Assembly (NCBI GenBank): GCA_947034885.2
Contig: OX344752.2
Location: 4,526,001 to 4,590,000 of the forward strand
Length of the DNA stretch: 64,000 nt
Direction of reading: 5' to 3'
Source: Thuidium tamariscinum
Lineage: Eukaryota; Streptophyta; Bryopsida; Hypnales; Thuidiaceae
Position 1 is the first letter of the stretch; each line of letters starts with the position of its first letter. The notes beneath the pieces were generated by a model, which saw only the letters and a program-made list of their open reading frames with translations, ran no database searches and was not told the origin of the DNA. The translations under genes and the position numbers were made by a program. This document shows, one piece after another, positions 11,787 to 22,252 of the stretch.

Positions 11787-14700
11787 TTGAAATGGTGCAA
11801 TCTGGCCCCATGGTGCTTGGAAAAAAAGGGCTGGTGTGTAGTGGCTGTGATTGACCGTGGAATTCCAAGGCCTACACACTACATTATTGTTTGTAAAATA
11901 GAGGGCAGTTCTTGCACTGCGCACCTGCAACTACATTTTGCTGTTGGAGTTCCATCAGTCATCATATTTACGCTTTTCATTGCCATTGAATACAGCGCTG
12001 GCGACATCATCTTCTTTAATGTTTTGTATTTTGGTGCAATTTTTACTTGTGACAAAAAATATAGGGTATAAAGTTGGGCAACGCCCGTCTCTGTTGTGGA
12101 ATTCAATGTCTGCAAGGCGCGAAATGATTGGCATTTTGGTGTGCTTCTGCTAGCAGAATTTTTGAGTGTGAAAATTCTTAAAAGTGATATGGTGTGCTTC
12201 CATTGTCAGGATGAATGCTTCAGCGGTTGGGAGAAAGAGAGGGCGAAGGAGGCTAATTAGGTCGCCCGAGGATGCGCAGGAGAATCAAAGGATTGAAAGT
12301 ATTGAAATGCTCGGGCAAGGAATCATTTAGCAGGAAAAGAGTAACTCATCTAAGATGGCAAGAGCAAGCAACACCGTTTTTCAACAGGTATTGATCTACT
12401 CACTTGATTCTTTTGAAATGTTTGAGAATAATCTAAGATTTAACGTCCTGAAACAATCTCTTAGCAAATTGCCTCATATCGTTTGCTAAGTTGTCCATTA
12501 GGTTTCTATCTTTTTCATTGATCACCAAAACGCGGTGGATCTTAGGATAGACACTTGCGATGGTCACAATTCGTATGTCCAAATCTTAACCTAATTCTTA
12601 CTCAAAAGTAGTGACCAGAAGTAGAATATCTGAGGTGGAATATTGGAGGGCCGAATATCCTCGTCTCCGATTTCTAATTCAGAAACAATTCGAATGTTTT
12701 GTTTAAATTTTGTTACTCTCTGTACGTGTACTTACAGCTTAAGTACAACGTCTAAATATTCAGTTTTGAAAGAACTCAACATAAGAACATTAAATTCCTC
12801 GTAAAAAAATTGTGAGAACTGGAATTCTTTTCATTCTCTAGTAACTAAGAGTAATTGACATGTATTGAGCAAAAGGTTAATGATTCGTGAAGATTCCTCA
12901 ATTGCTTTCTTTTCTTTAAGTGGGAAAGTCCACCTTTCTCCTCCTATCGTCAATCTTTCGTGTATGAGGTGTAATTTCGTGGCATTGGATATTGTCTCGC
13001 TCAACGTACATCTTAACCTATTTTCTCGTTACTGCCGTTTCTTGCGCACTGGATTATGTTTAGTCACTTTCAGAGAATTAAGAAAGAATATCTTCTATGA
13101 TTTGAGCACAAGATAGAGTCTGTCAATTCTCCACGTTTGTAGTCTGAATTTGAAAGAACTCTCTGGACCTTTAGAATCCATTTCAGTGATATTTGGGATA
13201 TTGATTATGGCAGATGTGATCAAGCAATTCTAGATAGCTTTGGTACATAGCTGAAGAATACTATGTCCTGGTCAATCCCTAGGATGTTCACTATTTGTTA
13301 CAGATGCTGTAACCATGGTGGAGAGATTAGTGTGCTGATTTGTTTTTTGGCCATAACTTCTATGTTTTGGCTCCAAATGACTCAAGATTTATAGGAAAGA
13401 TACTTATAGGTACCATACACATTCTCTAATTTTTTCATAATTTTCAAAAATAGTTTGATTTCAAAATAGCAATCCCAAATACTCATATTATTTAGGAAGA
13501 ACTCCATCCAATTAGGTACGCTTCTGAAGACGTGTAACAAAATTTGACTTTCTTGAGCCAGAGACACTCTGCTTTTTTTCCTTTGATTATCCAGATTTCT
13601 CTTGTTCTTGATATGATTAGGTAAGCATGTGGTTATTAGAAAGTTGGTTATGTAAAATGTTGGTTATTAGCTCCAGTGAGCTCTAGTGACTTCTAACTAG
13701 CCTTTGATGGAGAAGCAAAGACTGAAGCCTCCATCACAATAATTTAGCGAAATAATACCTTGCAAGGTTTCTTATTGTTTGCATTTTACTTTGACATCTA
13801 CTATTAGGATGACTAAATATACAATTATAGTCACAATACCCTCGTGATCCATTCAATTTGTACAGTACATCTTAAAGATCCTTAGTAATGACTACGACGA
13901 CTTTTTTTGTCCAACAGGTTCACCAAAATGCCCAACCGTGGATATGGTTCATGCATGCTTTCAAGGAGATGCCAATTGCAGAAACATGCCTAGTGCTTCT
14001 GGCTGCCAGGTAGAGTAGTACAGTGTCAGTAAGAATGGACACCATCATCAGCATTGCCCAGAGGTTTCATGTGTTGGCAGCTCTTTGGCCCAGCTGGTAT
14101 CCATCACCATCATGTATAGGAATAGCTACCTTATACAATGCAATTCATATTATTTGAATTGTATCTTCTTCGTTTGTTGATTCTCAAACAGATTCTAATT
14201 CCGAAAGCAATTCCAATGGACAGGAGCACTTAAAATAATTGTTGATTGATTTCACATGTGTGGGCAGATGAAGCAAGGAAATCAAGAAAAAGCCGATCAT
14301 TCTCAAGTGAAATACCGGTTGTCGCCACCATCCACAACTTGTGACACTGTTAGCCGTAATCTATCTCCGTCAATGCCAAATAATTCTCGTGACGAGTCAA
14401 ATCGCAGAGCCTCTGTTTGTCCTCAAATACAAAATTTACATTACGAAGCTGCCAGAGAAACTCTTGTACGTGCAAGAGTGCGAGCAAAAAATTCCAAATA
14501 CCAGTGCAAGTAAACCTTGGGTAATGTTGATCTATGCAGCCATGCATTGAGGAGTTGGCAGGACCCGATGAAACATAGGAGCAGCATCGAGGTTGTGCCT
14601 CTACAATGAAAGCACCATCGTCCCTAAACGAATTTAGCTTCGAAATGGAGATGTTCAAACCGGCCCTCGGAGCAGTGCAAACCAAGCCATCAAACATGGT

Positions 14701-14880
14701 GGCTCAGCTTCATAAACACCCTGCAATACTATGGCCCGGGCTGCTTCTATGGGGATACCTGTTGAATATGCTCCTTCATCCTCTACAACAAAAGCTGTCG
14801 AACAATCAAATAATTCAACCCAACAATTCAGGTAAGTGTTCCAAATTTATAATTTATTTAGGTCAGAATCTTCATTAAAT
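11787..14880 (+). pseudogene. unrecognised, possibly spliced and possibly broken transcription unit
   Basis: This island has higher GC than its surroundings and strong-looking splice sites, but I do not recognise a protein. A candidate exon runs to 12387 (AACAG/GTATTG). In the frame of ATG 12211 it reads MNASAVGRKRGRRRL, then has an in-frame TAG at 12328-12330, then continues open to the donor. Candidate exons follow at 13918-14009 (after TCCAACAG, before GTAGAG) and from 14268 (after GGGCAG) towards 14831 (TTCAG/GTAAGT). Joining 12387 to 14268 keeps an open frame of about 80 codons (MKQGNQEKADHSQVK...). Joining 13918-14009 to 14268 hits a stop at once. The basic run GRKRGRRR could be nuclear-localising. 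It could be a pseudogene, a noncoding RNA, or a gene whose exons I have misjudged. Confidence 0.3.
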
Positions 14881-15200
14881 TAGATTAATCAGAAATTCTG
14901 GTATCAAGTAAAGAATCTTAATGATACATGGGACAATCTCCATGCGGTCGAAGTGAGCATTTTGAGGTTTGCTTATGAATCATTAAGAAGATTCCCTTCA
15001 TGATGACATCGCAAAGCTACCAAACCGATCAATTTTCCTGCAAACCTCATCCCAAGCTCGAAGAATATAAACCATCCACTAGCAACAATAAGATTCCACA
15101 ACCATGGGTGCTCAATTTGACGTAACTAAGTTCTTGTAAACCATCAAGTACACGCAGTCCTTAACCCCTAATTGCCCAAGGCATCAGAATCTTGTATCAT
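14881..15200. other. moderate-GC flank, no gene seen
   Basis: No convincing frame. It is probably the tail of the preceding transcription unit or intergenic. Confidence 0.4.
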
Positions 15201-15217
15201 AAGAGGTTTTTTCAGGG

Positions 15218-15472
15218 TATTGAGAGATTGATTCAGTCTCGTTCCCCATTCTGTGAACTGGTCAGAATAAAAAAATATTTTAAAAATATTTTAAAAATAA
15301 AAATATTTAAATAATGAAAAAATAATAATAATAACATAATAATTTTTAATAATAATTTTTTAATTCAATAAAATATTATTATTTGATATGGCAGTCTCTG
15401 TGCCACATTAGATTTGCTGCTGGGACTGTTTCCAACGAGTTCCCACAGTCCGGGAACTCACAGTCTCCCAAC
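15218..15472. mobile_element. probable small inverted-repeat element with AT-rich core
   Basis: The left part (GAGAGATTG...GTTCCCCATTCTGTGAACTGG) and the reverse complement of the right part (GGGAGACTGTGAGTTCCCGG) share GAGA-TG, GTTCCC and CTGTG blocks. Between them lies a nearly pure A/T core (15268-15382). This is typical of a miniature transposon, but ends and target duplication are not clear. Confidence 0.35.
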
Positions 15473-15479
15473 ATGGTGA

Positions 15480-16110
15480 GAAAACCTCTTATGTTGCAAA
15501 ACTTTGAAGTTAAATAAAACCTAACCAAGTTGCTATTTTTAGTAGTTTGTATTTTTGGAAAGTTCTTCTAGAAGTCTAGTTTTAGTGTCAAAAATCCAAT
15601 CTGGAAAATGAATGATAGTGATTTTTCTTTACAAGATTTTGTATGGGTACCCCTTGCAATCTTGACATTCCATAGTGTTGAGAGTTCTTGAAAATGAGCC
15701 TCAAATACACTAAATCTTGGAGAAAAAAATCACATTCAAAATTCATTTACAAAAGTTGTAGAGTAGATTTTGATGAACTGTAAATTGATTGGAGTTATGC
15801 ATGTTAAACCCTTTCACCCCATATTTTTTTGGTCACCAATTTTTTTAATTTAAATTGTGAAAAGAAGATAGAAACACTTTACATCACTTTTGCAATTTTA
15901 ACACCCTAATTGTCAAACGTTATAATCTTTCACTCTATAAGTGATATCATTGTGTTTTCTTTTCCTATGTAGTCTCTAACATGTCTAATTTGAATTTGTA
16001 TAGTTACAACTCTAAAAATTTGATACAACTTATCAAAATGTTGGCATTTTGTTCAACTTAGAGCAAATTCCAAGAAGCTCAAAACAGGCCTCGGGCAGTT
16101 ACGGGTTAAA
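15480..16110. other. AT-rich repeat-like sequence
   Basis: It contains TTAAACCCTTTCACCCC near 15807 and TTACGGGTTAA near 16098, facing each other. These resemble decayed ends of the TTAA family but are too degenerate to bound an element. No gene. Confidence 0.35.
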
Positions 16111-16913
16111 AACAGTGTTCGTGACTTGAATGAAAACTGCAAACGCTTAACTTCCTGCAACAGGGCCAAAGAACAGTTCAAGCCAAGAGAACACCGCTAT
16201 TTGATGAATGAAGAACAACACTGATCACGTCAAGAAGGATAAATGCGCACTGTGAGACCTTGAGTGCATTCTGCCCATAACCTGGGTGAATTCCAAAGCA
16301 GAACAAGCCATAAGCCACTTTAGCCGCTGTTCAAGATTCTATACCTGTGAGAGTGAAATCTCCGCTACCTTTTGACACCAATAGAAATTCAAAGACAATC
16401 CCCAAGCTCTAGCTCTTTCCTGGAATCTTGACGAGTCCCGTTGCAAGCAAGAATTCTAGAAAAATTAATCAAAGCAAAGAAAACATAATTCAAAAAAACA
16501 ACTCCTCTATACTCTCTATCCATAATCTCCTCGTCACTTTCATCGTCACAAGGCGCATTGCGATTGGAAAAAAAAGAGGGTCCAGAATTCTAACCCCCGT
16601 CCTTTCTCACACTCTCAGAGTCGCAGGTCTCCAAAATCTGACGGCCCTACTCTAATGTAGAAGAGACCATCATGTCTGATAACCACGGCCGATTATCTAG
16701 AACATAATTTCTCCAGATCCTGGACGTCTTCTGTCCAAAATCAAGAACCCACAAGTCGAGCCGATCGCCTGCTATCAGTGAAGGATGAGCCTAGCCTATT
16801 TTTACACCTCTATTCGGAACTTTATGAGGGATTTTGTTCACTTGTTTTCACCGGTAACCGACAACTCAAAGTCTTCCAAACTGCCGTGAGTCATACGACA
16901 TTAAATATAACCC
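16111..16913 (-). other. 3' flank / untranslated region of the EID1-like gene
   Basis: Moderate-GC sequence lies directly downstream of the minus-strand stop codon. No coding frame is supported on either strand. It is probably 3' untranslated sequence and terminator of the F-box gene. Confidence 0.4.
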
Positions 16914-18954
16914 TCAAAGATTATATAAAGGTCGGTTTGTCCAGGCGCCAGCGACGTGACCGTTTTCACACACGTAAGCGCGAATGACGGGCTCTCCATC
17001 GTCGTGGTATTCGAAGGATCGACGGAGGCAAAAACTAGTCACCATATCGTAGGTTTGTTCGGAGCAAAACGCACATCGTATTTCTGTCCTCTTGGCCCTC
17101 AAGTCTTTCAAGTTCCGAAAGACGTGAGACTGTTGAAAGTTCTTAAAAATGCCCCGAAAAAGCTTGTACATGCGCCTCTCCCCTTGGTGCATACAACCAG
17201 GCCAGTCACAAATGAAAAGGCTGTCCGATCGGAATCTGAAAAGTAACACACCTCGGAGTCATTAAAAGACACAAAGCCATACTTGGCGTAACAATTAACA
17301 AGAGAAATTTTGAACATCGCAGCAAAACAATATGCTCAGGAAATTGGCAACCAACTTAGCTATAACAGCACATGAGTAATGAGGATTTTGATGGCACAGT
17401 CCAGATGAGAGACCTGCTCGCGAGAAGCTTGTTCCCCTGTTCCCTCGTTAGAGTCCAGACGCCCTTAGCAAGATGAGGTACTTCCTCGTGATTGATCCGA
17501 CGCTCTGTCTGGGAGCTTCGCCTTCCGCCACCCGAAGTCCCACTTCGTTCTTTAGATCCGCGTCTTTCCAAAGAGCGATTTCGTGAAGACTGAGAACCAG
17601 CTCCATACTCTTCCTTCCTTTCTAACTGTCGGTAACTCCCATGAAACCGAGGCTCCTTCATCACCTTGCCATGATAGTGTACGTCACCTGTCTTCATTTG
17701 CTTTATGGGACCGTCGCCCCCCATCAGCAGCTCCTTCTTTACAGATGAAGACATTCTAGCACCAGCCTCTTCAAACAGCTGGCTAGTGCAAGCAGAATCG
17801 AAATGCCTTTTACCACTCGTACCACACTGATGATTATCGTTTGTCTTGTTCTCCTGCTTAGGATAAATTCGAGAAGAAACGTCAAGTTTCATTACCGACG
17901 AATTCTCAAACTGGGGCTCCAAAGATTCCTGTTTAGGATAAGTTCGAGAAGAAACTTCAGATTTCATTGCTGGCGAATTCTTAAACTGGGTTTCGAAAGG
18001 TTCCTGCTTAGGATAAGGTCTAGAAAAAACTTCAGGTTTCATTACTGGCGAATTCTCAGACTGGTTCTCCAAAGATTCCTGCTTAGGATGTCTAAAGAAA
18101 ACTTCAGGTTTCATTACTGGCGAAATCTCAGACTGCGTTTCCAAGGGTTCCTGCTTAGGATAAGGTCTAGAAAAAACTTCAGGTTTCATTACTGGCGAAT
18201 TCTCAGACCGGGTCTCCAAAGGTTCCTGCTTAGGATGTCTATAGAAAACTTCAGGTTTCATTGCTGGCGAAATCTCAGACTGCGTTTCCAAGGGTTCCTG
18301 CTTAGGATAAGGTCTAGAAAAAACTTCAGGTTTCAATACTGGCGAATTCTCAGACCGGGTCTCCAAAGGTTCCTGCTTAGGATGTCTAGAGAAAACTTCA
18401 GGTTTCATTGCTGGCGAAATCTCAGACTGGGTTTCCAAGGGTTCCTGCTTAATTTTCACGTGCAACGTGTTTACGGCCTCTGTATCATGAGCACTCTCTG
18501 CTTTAATTTCGACCTTTGGTAAATTATCCCTGCGCACTATTTCAAAGTCGTCTGACCGGCCGATTTCTCTCTCCAATCCGTAGTCCCAGCAATTCAGTAA
18601 GACCCCTGCGTGAGAAAGACCCGGACAGCACACAAGAACTTTCTGAAGAACTTCCCATCCACCTGGGGGTTCAACCAACACATCCTGTCGACCGCTTGAT
18701 TGCATCAATTCGGAAACTATGCAAGGTACTACACGCAAGCACTGCCGCTTATAGCACGAGGTTTTGATCACGTTACGAAATCTTCGACACACACATGCAA
18801 GGCGTGCGAGATCTCTTGGATCCTCTTCGAGCCGCCCAAAAATGTTGACAATAATGTCCTCGACGATTCGGCTGAAAAAGGGTAGGGAGTTCGGATTTAC
18901 AGGCCGCGGCTCCTTGAAAACTGGTTGTGGGGGAGGCTCCGAAGGCGTTGCCAT
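16914..18954 (-). CDS. EID1-like F-box protein (phytochrome A-associated type) with an expanded KQEPLE repeat region
   Basis: This is a probable substrate-recognition subunit of an SCF ubiquitin ligase, of the plant EID1 family known to damp phytochrome A light signalling. Coding exons are 18954-17414 and 17235-16914, joined by a GT-AG intron (17413-17236) that splits an Arg codon, giving 620 residues. An F-box lies at about 24-66 (SRIVEDIIVNIFGRLEEDPRDLARLACVCRRF). The family's conserved C-terminal module spans the intron (LTREQGNKLLASRFRSD, FICDWPGCMH, YKLFRGIFKNF, CAFC, FCLRR, YHDDGEPVIRAYVCENGH, GAWT), with paired Cys that suggest metal binding. Arabidopsis EID1 is about 340 residues, so this protein is nearly double. 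The extra length is a low-complexity middle with eight repeats (about 168-364) and a charged Ser/Arg region. I chose ATG 18954 (ATGGCAACG) because conserved sequence starts soon after. The frame stays open to an ATG at 19068, but those 38 residues look like leader. Light-signalling function is inferred from the family only. Confidence 0.88.
17860..18453 (-). repeat. coding tandem repeat, eight units of 24/25 codons
   Basis: Inside the EID1-like gene, units alternate between a 24-residue form ending in an Arg-His step and a 25-residue form ending in Arg-Pro-Tyr. All begin KQEPLE or a variant and contain a SPxMKPEVF block. The first six units form three near-identical 49-residue (147-bp) pairs. 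The last two, nearer the C-terminus, are more diverged. The alternation shows the array grew by duplication of the pair rather than of the single unit. Confidence 0.92.
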
Positions 18955-19285
18955 CAGATTGCCAATCTCTGTCCTCCTCAATATAAAAAAGGAATTGAAG
19001 AACACGATATGACCACGCAAAAAATCAGAGGTCGCTGAAGGTGGCACACAGAACTGAGCCCTTCTCAACGACCGTATGTATGCATCAGCATCCCCTCATG
19101 AATTGTTTCGACAAAGGAAGCCGACTGACTTCATTAGAGTGGGTAGAACAGACACAGGAGAACACTTTTCCAAAGTACTCTTGATACCACCATCATCTCC
19201 ACTCTGTCGAAAGGTGGGCCATGCGCACGAAATGTTTAAAACATCGATGTTACAATCTGTTCTGTTTCTTTCAGATTGAAAAAAC
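18955..19285 (-). promoter_or_regulatory. proximal 5' leader exon of the EID1-like gene
   Basis: Read on the minus strand, a good acceptor (TTGTATTGTGGTACAG) ends at 19286, and the exon would start at 19285 and run into the coding start. Part of it (19068-18955) is open in frame with the coding sequence. Inferred from splice signals only. Confidence 0.4.
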
Positions 19286-19690
19286 CTGTACCACAATACA
19301 AAGAAAATAGTTTAATCATCGGAAGCCTAAAATATGCGATACCGAGAGCGTCCCCCAAAGGACATATCAGTGCAGAAACTGAGCACAAAATCAATGAGGC
19401 AAAATTTCTAGCTAAACGCAAGGCATGCTGGCAATGCCATGTAGATACTGATCATCATGTCGGACTTCACACGTAACACCATGGTAGGGTCCCTGATAAA
19501 TTCGAATTCAGAAATAGACCATTAATTAGACACTATTGGAAACGTTAAAGAGGACCAGAGGAACTTCCATAGAACAAAAAAATTTCCAAAGGCTGTTGAA
19601 ACATGTGGAAATATGTTATTAACAATGCGCGCGACACAAAGATGAACGATGATCGAAGAAAATGTATAACTTAACAAGTTAAGTAGATTA

Positions 19691-19730
19691 GGTAACCATC
19701 GGTAACCATTGGTAACCAAAGGTAACCATT
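19691..19730. repeat. four exact-period GGTAACCAWN repeats
   Basis: Four consecutive 10-bp units each begin GGTAACC, which is itself palindromic (GGTNACC). The ten-base spacing puts every copy on nearly the same face of the helix. They lie within the putative leader intron of the EID1-like gene. Confidence 0.9.
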
Positions 19731-19959
19731 GTCGACAAACGATCGAAAGATTGAGATAGAATTCAAAAAACAAAATATGAAATTCAGGCCAAGTCCTATC
19801 AATACATATCCAAAATTCACACAAAATGTATAAAGCTATTCAACCCAACACCAATCACAGCTTTCCAATCTCGAAAGCTAAGGAAGAAACCGACCTACTA
19901 CATCATCGACAACATAGTGAGAAATCCGCAACCCAAGACCAAATATCGTCATACTCTGT

Positions 19960-20690
19960 AGCAAGCATAAAGGCAACGAGAAGTAAGGATCAGCCACTCT
20001 TACTGAACACCACACCTGACAATCTAATTCCTCTAAATTACATCGACAATGCGAGTAATTATGAATTATCAGCTCGACGCTGAAACAAATGCGGGCACAT
20101 TCTCACAAGATAATGTAAGATCGCATAAAATCATAACAAGAAAGTAAGAATAATAAAAATAAAAAAGATAAAAAACAAAGCACGCCTCCTCTAAGTTCGT
20201 CAAATCAAAGAGAATGGCATATTTCAACACTTGACGGATCATGCGACAACCAAAGCTCTTCTACGTAAGATCAACGACGCGAGAAATCAAGATTTCCAGC
20301 TCGCGAGACGACGCTAAAACACATTGGTGGCCACATTATCGTCAAAAAGCGAAAAACGGTGTAAATCAAAACAGAACTAAGAATAGACCGAAGAAAAAAC
20401 GGAGCCAAGAAGATAGCTACAAAATGACGAAGTCGTCGTCATCGCACTGTTATACAAGCATTGATACAAAGAGAATTGAGACTCTCGCACACTTGCTGAC
20501 CACCACACCTAACAATCAGATCTCCTTTACATAGCATCCGATTTGATAACGTGAGTGATTATACTTCTCAGCTCGGGAGACGACATTGAAACACGATAGT
20601 GCGTACTTTCTCAAAAAATAGCAAAAGGCCGTATAAAATCAGTTAAAACAAAGTTTAGACCAAATAAGAAAACCACAAAGACAGTAAACG
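19960..20690. repeat. three diverged tandem repeats of about 230-270 bp
   Basis: Blocks recur in the same order. CACCACACCTGACAATC (about 20008) and CACCACACCTAACAATC (about 20501) are the first. AGCTCGACGCTGAAACA (about 20071), AGCTCGCGAGACGACGCTAA (about 20299) and AGCTCGGGAGACGACATTGA (about 20570) are the second, each followed by a histidine-like ACA run, CTCA/GTCA and a purine-rich tail. Units are diverged and are old duplications. Confidence 0.6.
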
Positions 20691-20906
20691 AACCGGAAAA
20701 ATCCCAGAACGAGGGGGAAAACGCTAAAGTGCACTGTACACACGCTCCCAGCCTTGGTTTCGTTCATCAAGACCAAAAAAAGAACTGCATATCCCAGATG
20801 CATGCAACCGTCCTTTTCCACAGGCCACACGCACCACGATGTATTCCAACAACAACGCGAACGCGACTCACTGCACAACACGAACTTAAAGACAAAAACG
20901 ACTTAC

Positions 20907-21440
20907 CGTACGAAGCAGAGGCCTACGCCGCTTTCCAAAGCCGTCATCACTCGAACGCTCGAGTACACAATGCGCAACAGAACTCCAGCACTGCCTTTCT
21001 TTCGCCAAAATCGAGCATCCTGCAGGTGGAATTGCGCATCAATCAATAGTAAATTATCCCTCCACCATCGTCTCACCAAAACCACGCCAGGAACGTAACT
21101 AGACACCGCCAGTGCCCGACATTCTGCCCAATCCTCCGCAACACCTTCCCGATCGTGGCCGCTCCGTCAATACCCTTGCCAACCACTTCAACACGGCACA
21201 CGACCGAACGAGCGCCCGCACGCCAACCCGGAATTCCGCCCTGCCGCAGCCGAACACCCCAAATCCAATGCGACAAGCGCGCCTGTCGCGGCGTCCGTGC
21301 GCTTCAGGGAGGCGCATGGCCGTATGCACCTTCCCCAAGGGAGGAAATACCCGGGTGTTCGAGACCCTGTGAGACCCGACACAAGCCCCGGAGGGTGTCC
21401 CAGGGTCCCAGCCGGAGGATAAGCTCTTCATGTCCCGCGC
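20907..21440 (-). promoter_or_regulatory. GC-rich distal leader exon / promoter of the EID1-like gene
   Basis: This is the most GC-rich natural-looking block in the window, about 1.9 kb upstream of the coding start. Open frames occur on both strands (for example 21112-21372 and 21099-21431), but they overlap each other, are Pro/Arg/Thr-rich and match no family. I therefore read the block as promoter and first untranslated exon ending at donor 20907/20906. Confidence 0.4.
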
Positions 21441-21616
21441 ATTGATTTGATAAAAGCTCCGAGGACTTTATCCACGGCGGGGGTTCTTTTAATCAGGAAA
21501 CTCGTAGATGCTGGGCTGCCCGGCCTCAGACTGCAGAGGACCGGTACAGAGGACCGAGTCTGGACTCTGGATGTCCTATTACTCCGTATTATTTAACTTA
21601 TCATGTCACTGATTAT
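21441..21616. other. flanking sequence, no gene seen
   Basis: Moderate GC, no reading frame of note. Confidence 0.4.
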
Positions 21617-21897
21617 GCAGGACGTTAAATCCTACCATTGAAGGTGGGCCCAGCAGGGTAAAACTTGTGTTACTTGGGGCTAAAAGGAAAAAAGCCCCTT
21701 ATTTTGGGCCGTGTTCGGTTTTCTTCTCACCACCCATCTAATTAGTGGTCTCTGATTGCAAATACGGATTCAGAATTTGCAAAACAAAATTTTGCATAAA
21801 ATAAAACAATTCAGCGCTTACCCCTTAGATAAATCCAGCCTCTTGGGCCCACCTTCGATGGTAGGATTTAACTGAACGTCCTGCCACTTATTATTAT
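21617..21897. mobile_element. miniature inverted-repeat element (family M)
   Basis: The left end reads GCAGGACGTTAAATCCTACC then ATTGAAGGTGGGCCC. The right end is its inverted near-copy (GGGCCCACCTTCGATGG, then TAGGATTTAACTGAACGTCC). The arms are about 45 bp with an ~190-bp centre containing TTGCAAATACGGATTC. A diverged relic lies at 26165-26320 and a central fragment at 9200-9310. No coding capacity. Superfamily not determined. Confidence 0.65.
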
Positions 21898-22241
21898 TAA
21901 CTTATTACTAGCATTATTAATACCTGCCCCACCTATGACTCCTCACTCAGTCCTCACACCCATGACGGCCAAAGGCAATTCCCCCATCCATTCCTGACTG
22001 TGAGGCCAGCCAGACACTCTTTCAGAGCTTACTTAAATATCTCCAGATTTCAATTCAGCACACGGCATGCAGCAGTGTAGTGGACAGTAGTATCTGGGTC
22101 AGGACTGGCAGGTCTACTGCCAGTTAGACAAAAACCGTTTAACCCTTCACACCACGATCCTTTTTTAAAATTTTGGCACATGTTCTGCTAATTTCTTCAT
22201 ACAGAAATATCATTTACTAGAATTTCATTTGTAATTTCTCA
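21898..22241. other. intergenic, no gene seen
   Basis: Mixed composition, no repeats or frames I can assign. Confidence 0.45.
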
Positions 22242-22252
22242 TTAACCCCTAA

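Larger units (their letters stand above)
19286..20906 (-). other. putative leader intron of the EID1-like gene
   Basis: On the minus strand a strong donor (TACG/GTAAGT, donor G at 20906) faces an acceptor at 19286, which would define a 1.6-kb intron in the 5' leader. No coding frame in it is supported on either strand. It contains a four-unit GGTAACCAT array and three diverged ~250-bp tandem repeats, listed separately. Confidence 0.4.

Noticed and set aside
15807..16105. TTAAACCC...GGGTTAA pair as another TTAA-family element
   Set aside because: The ends beyond the first few bases do not match each other or the family. Left as intergenic.
17803..18522. 239-codon plus-strand frame rich in LRFQGFLLRIRSRK-type repeats
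   Set aside because: It is the exact antisense shadow of the KQEPLE repeat in the EID1-like gene. The minus strand carries the family domains.
21099..21445. Overlapping 86-110 codon GC-rich frames upstream of the EID1-like gene
   Set aside because: They overlap on both strands, are low-complexity Pro/Arg-rich, and match no family. More likely promoter and untranslated exon.
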